Source: CALGYY01 sp964585485 (lineage in GTDB: Bacteria > Bacteroidota > Bacteroidia > Bacteroidales > CAIWKO01). From it: a stretch of DNA of 10,972 nucleotides. This document shows positions 5,944-10,972 of the stretch, one piece after another. Numbering within the stretch: position 1 is the stretch's first letter; the number at the start of each line of letters is the position of its first letter. The stretch spans positions 1-10,972 of the forward strand of contig CAZPDS010000079.1 in the NCBI GenBank assembly GCA_964585485.1. Reading direction: 5' to 3'. The translations under genes and the position numbers were made by a program. The notes beneath the pieces were generated by a model. It saw only the letters and a program-made list of their open reading frames with translations, did no database searches and was not told the DNA's origin.

Positions 5944-8616
5944 CTATTGTGTGGGAAGCGTGAAAAAGAAACTGCTGCCCTGGCCTTCAGTGCTCTCTGC
6001 CCAGATCTTGCCCCCCATGCGATCGATGAATTCCTTACACAGTATCAACCCAAGCCCCGTGCCGGTTTCCTTGAGTGTTCCGGGTGTTGTGATCTTGGTG
6101 TCGAGACGGAATAATCCAATCAGGGTTTCGGGCGACATGCCAACCCCTTCATCCCGGATTTCGGTTTTAACAAGTGGCCCGGTTACCGAACTTCGTATGG
6201 TAACCGTACCCCCTTTGTTGGAATATTTAGCCGCATTCGTTAATAGATTGCGTAAGACAAGATCTAGCATATTCGGGTCGGCCCAGACGGTCTGAGACCC
6301 GCTCTCGTTGAGTATGGTCAGCGATTTATTCGTAAAGGCAAGCTGCAATTCTGTGATGCACTTATTCAAACGTTCGTTCAAGTCCGTGTTGGCCGGCTGG
6401 TAATGAATACGGCCGCTTTGCGAACGAGACCAGGCCAATAAATTCTCAAGCAATTTGTATCCGTTCTGGGTGGAAACCAATATGTTTTCTGAATACCGCT
6501 TCAGGCGTTCCTGATCGTCGGGATGCTGTGCTATGGTTCGAATGAGCATCTCTGCACTATTAATAATTACAGCAATAGGATTCTTTAAATCGTGCGCGAT
6601 GATCGAAAAGAATTTATCCTTGGTATTGTTGAGCGTTTCCAGCTCTTTTATGGCTTTGGCAAGTTGCTTGGTCCGCATTTTAACGCGCTCTTCCAGTTCT
6701 TCTTTGGCCTTAATAACCTCCTGCTCCATCTTTTTTCGCTGCGTTACGTCATGCAATACCACCAGTTCCGCCAGCCGGCCCTGGTAGTAGAATAAACTCC
6801 CGGTAGCTTCAGCAATCAGTACTTGACCGTTTCTTGCAATAAATTCTATTTCATAGGAGTCATGCGATTCGACGCCTTTCATTCGGGCCTGGTAATGGCG
6901 TTGAACGATGGTACGATCCTTAACCGCAACTTTGTCGAGAAATGAATAGCCGATGAGTTCTTCGTACGAATAACCCGTTTTTTTCATCGTGATGGAATTC
7001 ACGAACTTCACAACACCATCCTGTATAATAACGATCGCATCCGTAACGGTATCAATCAGCCGGCGGTAGTTGTTCTCACTGTTGCGTAGTTCGGTCTCAA
7101 CACGTCTTATCTCTGTGATGTCGTTGATGACCGCAATGCGGCAGGGACGGCCGTCTACCTGCAGGTCGTTGGAGGTGGCAATAATGTCCATCACACTGCC
7201 GTCGGCAGTTACATGCTGCCATTCACCCACTACCCGGTGCCCGTTGATTCGCGCAGCAAGCTCAGCAATGGGCCCTTTTTGCTGCGGGGGGTACAGATCC
7301 GGAAGTTTCATCCTCAATATCTGATCCCGCGGGTATCCGTACTTCTTTGCAAACGCTTCGTTGATGTCAACGAAATGCAAGGTGCCTTTTTCATAGATAA
7401 GCATTGGCGCCGGACTTAATTCGAACAGCTCCCGGTACCGGCTTTCTGATTCCTGTAGTTGGATTTCTTTGTTTTTTCGGTCTGTGATATCCAGCATCGA
7501 AGCCACACTTTTCTTTGTTCCCGGAATCAAATCAACGGTGAGCAGAATATTTCGTATTTCACCCTGACGATTGATGAACCGGAATTCGTAGGACTTCTCC
7601 ACCGGAACTGAACCCAGGCGCCGTTCCTGATGACGTTTCACCATGATAGCACGGTCGTCCGGATGAACAAACGAAGGCCAGTTCATTGTGAATTCAATTT
7701 CCTCTCTGAGATAACCCGACAGTTTTTCAAATTGCGTGTTGGCAAGGGAAATTTGTGTGTCGTCTTCGATTATAATGGCTGCGGTCCCTGTGTTTTCAAA
7801 AATAGTCCGGTAACGCAGTTCCGATTCACGGATCATCGCCTCAGACCGCTTACGCAACGTGATGTCCCGGAAGAACGACAGGTACGTCCCATCCGGCATG
7901 CGCTTGGTGTTCATTTCAATGTCCAGCAAACGACCGTCCTTACGGGTTATTTTTCGCTCGTTGATGACCATATGGCCTTCATTCAATAAATCATAGCGAA
8001 GTGGTGTCCTCTTTTTTTCTTCCTCAGTGAACATCGACCCCATGTTCATTGTCAGCAACTCTTCTGTCGTGTACCCCGTCATTTCTGAGCCCCGGGAGTT
8101 TACCCCGATAAAGTTTCCCGCTGCGTCCCCCTGAAAAATACCGTCAACCGCATGTTCTATCAGCAGACGGAAACGTTCTTCACTTTTTTGCAGCGCGAGC
8201 TCTTTTTCCTTTCGGTCTGTGATATCCTGAAATAAGATCGCGATTCCAGATGTGGTCGGGAAAACCCTGTTCTCACGCCATTTGTTTAAGGGCGCAAAAT
8301 GCGTTTCAATATGGGCGCTTTCGCGATGTTTCATACAATGCTCCAGCGCGTCCCTGACTTCCGCACGGGCTGTTTCCGGAAAATCCTTCAGCAAATTCTT
8401 GCCAATAATGTCTTCTGGTTTTCGGCTGAACATCTGTGCCGCTTTCTTGTTAACCCGAATGACCGTCCAGTCAAAATCAACCGCAACAAAAAAATCCGAC
8501 ATCGATTCTACCACATCATTCAGAAGATCATACTCTTTGCGACAAATTGTATCCTCTGAAGTGGCGGGCGAGTTGTTTTTTGGCGAACCGGCTTTTTTGT
8601 CCGTGACTTTTTTCAT
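5944..8616 (-). CDS. Soluble histidine kinase with five PAS domains
   Basis: This is an 890-residue protein with no signal peptide or membrane segment, so a cytosolic sensor is expected. After a charged 25-residue lead come five PAS domains at about 28-136, 144-256, 265-379, 390-505 and 512-627. Four end in a D-I-T- or D-V-T-type exit followed by a basic/acidic helix (DITDRKEKE, DITLRKRSE, DITDRKNKE, DVTQRKKME), and one in DITEIRRVE. A coiled coil (628-665) leads to HisKA with H675 in AHDLKNP, and N679 at the +4 position linked to phosphatase activity in this family. HATPase_c follows: N790/N794/K797, G1 D822-x-G-x-G826, G2 G852-T-G-x-G856. No haem- or flavin-binding signature is recognisable by eye, so the ligands are unknown. 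The kinase core is a close paralogue of that of the receiver-PAS-kinase. The start is placed downstream of a matching promoter; no in-frame upstream start is needed. Confidence 0.95.
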   Translation of the reverse strand: MKKVTDKKAGSPKNNSPATSEDTICRKEYDLLNDVVESMSDFFVAVDFDWTVIRVNKKAAQMFSRKPEDIIGKNLLKDFPETARAEVRDALEHCMKHRESAHIETHFAPLNKWRENRVFPTTSGIAILFQDITDRKEKELALQKSEERFRLLIEHAVDGIFQGDAAGNFIGVNSRGSEMTGYTTEELLTMNMGSMFTEEEKKRTPLRYDLLNEGHMVINERKITRKDGRLLDIEMNTKRMPDGTYLSFFRDITLRKRSEAMIRESELRYRTIFENTGTAAIIIEDDTQISLANTQFEKLSGYLREEIEFTMNWPSFVHPDDRAIMVKRHQERRLGSVPVEKSYEFRFINRQGEIRNILLTVDLIPGTKKSVASMLDITDRKNKEIQLQESESRYRELFELSPAPMLIYEKGTLHFVDINEAFAKKYGYPRDQILRMKLPDLYPPQQKGPIAELAARINGHRVVGEWQHVTADGSVMDIIATSNDLQVDGRPCRIAVINDITEIRRVETELRNSENNYRRLIDTVTDAIVIIQDGVVKFVNSITMKKTGYSYEELIGYSFLDKVAVKDRTIVQRHYQARMKGVESHDSYEIEFIARNGQVLIAEATGSLFYYQGRLAELVVLHDVTQRKKMEQEVIKAKEELEERVKMRTKQLAKAIKELETLNNTKDKFFSIIAHDLKNPIAVIINSAEMLIRTIAQHPDDQERLKRYSENILVSTQNGYKLLENLLAWSRSQSGRIHYQPANTDLNERLNKCITELQLAFTNKSLTILNESGSQTVWADPNMLDLVLRNLLTNAAKYSNKGGTVTIRSSVTGPLVKTEIRDEGVGMSPETLIGLFRLDTKITTPGTLKETGTGLGLILCKEFIDRMGGKIWAESTEGQGSSFFFTLPTQ

Positions 8617-8653
8617 GAAGGCAAGAAAGTAGTTGGAGTATGAATTTGAATTG

Positions 8654-8685
8654 TAAAAATAATGTTAAAATTTGAAAGCGCCAAA
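8654..8685 (-). promoter_or_regulatory. Probable promoter of the five-PAS kinase gene
   Basis: On the minus strand, TTTG (8685-8682) fits the -33 element, and exactly 20 bases later TATTTTTA (8661-8654) matches the -7 TAnnTTTG except in its last base. Transcription would start near 8647, about 30 bases before the ATG at 8616. It lies after the upstream gene's terminator, so the kinase gene is transcribed on its own. Confidence 0.45.
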
Positions 8686-8725
8686 TAATTCTCAATTTTA
8701 TCAACCCTAAAGGTGATGTGCAGGC

Positions 8726-8760
8726 AAAAAAAAAGCCGCCTGCAGGCAGCTTTTTTTTTT
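8726..8760 (-). terminator. Intrinsic terminator of the type IX-secreted protein gene
   Basis: The hairpin arms are GCCGCC (8735-8740) and GGCAGC (8745-8750) around the loop TGCA. They have one C/A mismatch (8737/8748) and are flanked by nine A residues (8726-8734) and ten T residues (8751-8760), which extend the stem. In the minus direction it lies 13 bases after the stop at 8774 and gives a nine-U tail. The A/T symmetry would also let it work on the plus strand, but no plus-strand gene ends here. Confidence 0.85.
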
Positions 8761-8773
8761 GCGCTGAGATTAC

Positions 8774-9943
8774 TTATTCAATGATCAGGCTGTGGACAAT
8801 CCGTTGATTCTGGTTGTGTAAAACAACATGATACAAGCCTTTACTCAGGCTGCCTGGATGACAGATGAGTTGTGAATTAGGTGCATTGGTTTGAAAGATT
8901 TCACTGTGGACTTTCTGCCCGGTGTGGCTGAAAATGTCACATGCAAGGGTGCCACTGAGTTGCCCCGTGTTGATGAAAAAGCGGCCGTTTGAAGGATTCG
9001 GGGAGAGGCTGCCCGTTTCTACCGGCGATTCAGCCAGCCCGTCCGGACAAATTTCCCATGTGACCAGGAGGGTATCGGCACCCGCACATCCGTTTACATC
9101 CACAATAACCCAGACGGGCTGATTAACCAGTCCGGGGAAATCCGTGGTGTCCAGGGTCAGGATTTGATCACTGTCGCCGTTCCACCAGCTGTAAGTGGAT
9201 CCGGGGAATCCGGCGTCCAGCAACAGGGGCTGGCCAGCACATAAGATGGTGTCATTGCCAAGGTCGATTTCCGGAACAGGGCTAACGGTGATGGTAATGC
9301 TCTGACCGATGTAACTGTAACAGCCATTCACGTCCGTGATGTCGAGCAGCGAAAAAACCATGGTGTTGTCAAGGTTGACTTCCGTTTCTATGGTACTGGT
9401 GGGCACGGGTAGGCCAGGAACAGTGTCGGTACCCATGGCAAAGGTGATGCTCCACGGGCCATTGCCAGTGAGCTCCATCATAAGCGTCGCCGGTGATCCG
9501 GGGCAAACCGCCGTATCATTGGAATGTACTCCATATCCGGGGAGCGTGTTGAATGTATGTGTGTAATCAATTGTATCGTTGCTGATCACTGCATCCCCTA
9601 AATAATCAATGAAGGCGACGCAGTTGTACGTAGTGTACTGATTGAAATGAAACGGAATCGTATGCGTTAAAACCGCCGTGTCACCCGGTTGAAGCGTGTT
9701 TACAATATCAATGCTTTCCTGAACCGGAACGCCGCCATTGATAATGTATCCGCAGATAATGGGTGCACCGCCAATAATCGGTACGCCTCCGGTGTTTACT
9801 ACCGTGAGGGTAGGCGTGATCCATCCAGCGGTATCGCACTGGGCTAAATTGTCGTGAAAGACGGCCACATCGACAGTCTGCGCACGGCTACCGGCCGCAA
9901 TTAGCGCGATGATCATCAAACTAAAAAGTAAGCGTTTAATCAT
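8774..9943 (-). CDS. Secreted protein with type IX secretion C-terminal sorting domain
   Basis: This 389-residue protein is expected on the cell surface or outside the cell. Residues 1-21 are a signal peptide (KR, then LLFSLMIIALIAA, cleavage probably after SRA at 21). Residues 23-130 resemble a CARDB-like beta domain (TLTVVNTGG, then LQPGDTAVLTHT). Residues 135-220 (CPGSPATL... DVNGCYS) and 225-298 (LGNDTILCAGQPLLLDAG... DVNGCAG) are two Ig/PKD-like repeats, each with a Cys near its start and a D-V-N-G-C near its end, so a disulfide per repeat is likely. Residues 312-389 are the type A sorting domain: SPNPSNGRFFI, then FSHTGQKV, then SKGLYHVVL and a short final strand. This domain is recognised by the Por machinery and removed or used for anchoring. 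No enzyme motif is visible, so an adhesive or structural role is only a guess. It has its own promoter and terminator. Confidence 0.9.
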   Translation of the reverse strand: MIKRLLFSLMIIALIAAGSRAQTVDVAVFHDNLAQCDTAGWITPTLTVVNTGGVPIIGGAPIICGYIINGGVPVQESIDIVNTLQPGDTAVLTHTIPFHFNQYTTYNCVAFIDYLGDAVISNDTIDYTHTFNTLPGYGVHSNDTAVCPGSPATLMMELTGNGPWSITFAMGTDTVPGLPVPTSTIETEVNLDNTMVFSLLDITDVNGCYSYIGQSITITVSPVPEIDLGNDTILCAGQPLLLDAGFPGSTYSWWNGDSDQILTLDTTDFPGLVNQPVWVIVDVNGCAGADTLLVTWEICPDGLAESPVETGSLSPNPSNGRFFINTGQLSGTLACDIFSHTGQKVHSEIFQTNAPNSQLICHPGSLSKGLYHVVLHNQNQRIVHSLIIE

Positions 9944-9970
9944 AGTTTTAATAAGTTGTTGTTAGCGCCG

Positions 9971-9978
9971 CAAAGGTA
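9971..9978 (-). promoter_or_regulatory. -7 promoter element of the type IX-secreted protein gene
   Basis: The minus strand reads TACCTTTG, an exact match to TAnnTTTG, followed by CGGCGC as the probable start region. Transcription near 9964 would give a leader of about 20 bases before the ATG at 9943. No TTG is apparent at the -33 distance. The 79-bp spacer towards the upstream radical SAM gene shows no terminator hairpin. Confidence 0.55.
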
Positions 9979-10022
9979 CATTTTTTTCATATACCGTAGT
10001 TGTTTCTGTTAAATCTTAGCCT

Positions 10023-10972
10023 TTACTGCCAGGCAATTTTATACGTCCGCATCCGTTCACTTACCCATTGCCGGTTTTCCTTTTTGTACCAGAAAAAGAA
10101 ACGGTTCTGCGCCTGCTTGTCTTCCATGTGCTTTGCAATGGTCAGTTTTTCGCCGGTGTACGGGTCGAAGCCACAGTAGTACATCACAGAGGCCAGTGTC
10201 ATGGGCGTGGGCGTGAAGTCCTGTACTTGTTCCAGGTGCATGTCGAGTTTGCGGGTTTCGGCCGCTAAATGGGCCATGTCTTCCAATCGGCAGCCGGGAT
10301 GGCTGCTGATAAAATACGGAACCAGTTCCTGATTGAGCTTGGCCTCGCGTGAGATCTTTTTGAATTGCGCCAGAAAGGTATGATAATGTTTAAACGACGG
10401 TTTTCGCATGCGTTTCAGCACTTCTTCAGAGGTGTGTTCCGGGGCGATTTTTAAACGTCCGGATACATGATGCCGTATGAGCTGTCGCATATACTCATCG
10501 TAATGATTTCGACGCCGTTCTCCTTCGGTGGCGTTCACCAGCATATCATAGCGGACGCCGCTACCAATGGTGATTTTCGTGATGCCCTTTGTGGTTAGCG
10601 CCTTTTGATACAGGGCGCAAAGCTGGGCATGGTCGGTTTGCAGGTTGGGACAATGCGACGGATAGATGCAGGAGGGGCGACGGCAGCGTTTGCATTTGGA
10701 AAGGTCGGCCCCGCCCATACCGTACATGTTGGCGGAGGGCCCGCCGAGATCGCTGATATGACCCCTGAAGTCGTCGAGGGCGGCAACTTTCTGTAATTCG
10801 CTTAAAATGGACGCCTCGGAACGGCTGGCGATGAATTTGCCCTGGTGTGCCGAAATCGTACAGAAACTGCATCCCCCGAAGCAACCACGGTGAATATTCA
10901 CCGAAAACCGTATCATTTCGTAGGCTGGTATCGCTCCGCGTTTTTGATAACGGGGATGGGGCAGGCGGGTGT
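10023..10972 (-). CDS. ygiQ: YgiQ family radical SAM protein, 3' part (5' end outside window)
   Basis: The reading frame stays open to the right edge, and the residues before the first in-window Met (TRLPHPRYQKRGAIPAYEM) are the expected YgiQ sequence. The ATG at 10914-10916 is therefore internal and the true start lies beyond the window. Numbering from that Met, the radical SAM motif RGCFGGCSFC holds the three iron-sulfur cysteines C12, C16 and C19. A second cluster, C75, C78, C83 and C89, sits in the conserved KCKRCRRPSC region. Other family hallmarks are ISDLGGPSANMYGM (54-67), IGSGVRYDM, LKIAPEHTS (155-163), FISSHPGC and QDFTPTPMT (232-240). The visible part is about 316 residues of a protein usually 600-740 long. 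The family (UPF0313) is widespread but its reaction is not established. It is unlikely to share a transcript with the next gene, which has its own promoter. Confidence 0.95.
   Translation of the reverse strand, partial: TRLPHPRYQKRGAIPAYEMIRFSVNIHRGCFGGCSFCTISAHQGKFIASRSEASILSELQKVAALDDFRGHISDLGGPSANMYGMGGADLSKCKRCRRPSCIYPSHCPNLQTDHAQLCALYQKALTTKGITKITIGSGVRYDMLVNATEGERRRNHYDEYMRQLIRHHVSGRLKIAPEHTSEEVLKRMRKPSFKHYHTFLAQFKKISREAKLNQELVPYFISSHPGCRLEDMAHLAAETRKLDMHLEQVQDFTPTPMTLASVMYYCGFDPYTGEKLTIAKHMEDKQAQNRFFFWYKKENRQWVSERMRTYKIAWQ

Noticed and set aside
8738..8747. Palindrome GCCTGCAGGC-like core as a separate binding site
   Set aside because: It is fully explained as the stem-loop of the intrinsic terminator.
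10914..10916. ATG as the start of the YgiQ gene
   Set aside because: The frame remains open upstream to the window edge and the preceding residues match the family, so this Met is internal.
1..10972. Mobile element, CRISPR array, toxin-antitoxin or defence system
   Set aside because: No transposase, integrase, spaced direct repeats, nuclease or small paired genes are seen. The tRNA at the left edge has no duplicated 3' end nearby that would suggest an integration site.

Overview
The window looks like a chromosomal segment of a Bacteroidota (Bacteroidetes) bacterium. Three things point there. First, one protein carries an N-terminal signal peptide and a C-terminal type IX secretion (Por) sorting domain, which is essentially restricted to this phylum. 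Second, several genes are preceded by the phylum's TAnnTTTG-type -7 promoter element rather than a sigma-70 box, and ribosome-binding sites are weak. Third, the tRNA at the left edge does not encode its CCA tail. I cannot place it below phylum level.

Layout, left to right. The 3' part of a CAT-anticodon tRNA (1-54) is followed by an intrinsic terminator. A 761-codon gene (197-2482, +) has its own promoter and encodes an uncharacterised EF-hand protein with a large soluble N-terminal part and three membrane segments near the C-terminus. Then come three histidine kinase genes. The first (2508-4076, -) is a receiver-PAS-kinase. The second (4196-5908, +) is a membrane kinase with a LytS/BtsS-type 5TM sensor, a PAS domain and a phytochrome-like kinase core. 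The third (5944-8616, -) is a soluble kinase with five PAS domains. After an intrinsic terminator, a secreted type IX sorting-domain protein (8774-9943, -) and the 3' part of a YgiQ-family radical SAM gene (10023-10972, -, open at the right edge) complete the window.

Transcription units. The first two kinase genes diverge from a 119-bp AT-rich spacer that holds both start regions and a perfect short inverted repeat. The EF-hand and receiver-PAS-kinase genes converge with 25 bp between them, and the LytS-like and five-PAS kinase genes converge with 35 bp; neither gap has a convincing terminator. Every gene except the truncated one appears to be its own transcription unit, so there is no operon.

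Function. The three kinases form a signalling cluster without any DNA-binding response regulator in the window. The only receiver domain is at the N-terminus of the 522-residue kinase, so that protein could accept phosphate from one of the others and act as a relay or as an input-gated kinase (inference). Its catalytic core and that of the 890-residue kinase align without a single gap over about 224 residues, so they are paralogues. The window is mostly ordinary housekeeping and signalling content. The least understood item is the EF-hand membrane protein, and I see no evidence for a defence system, mobile element or CRISPR array.
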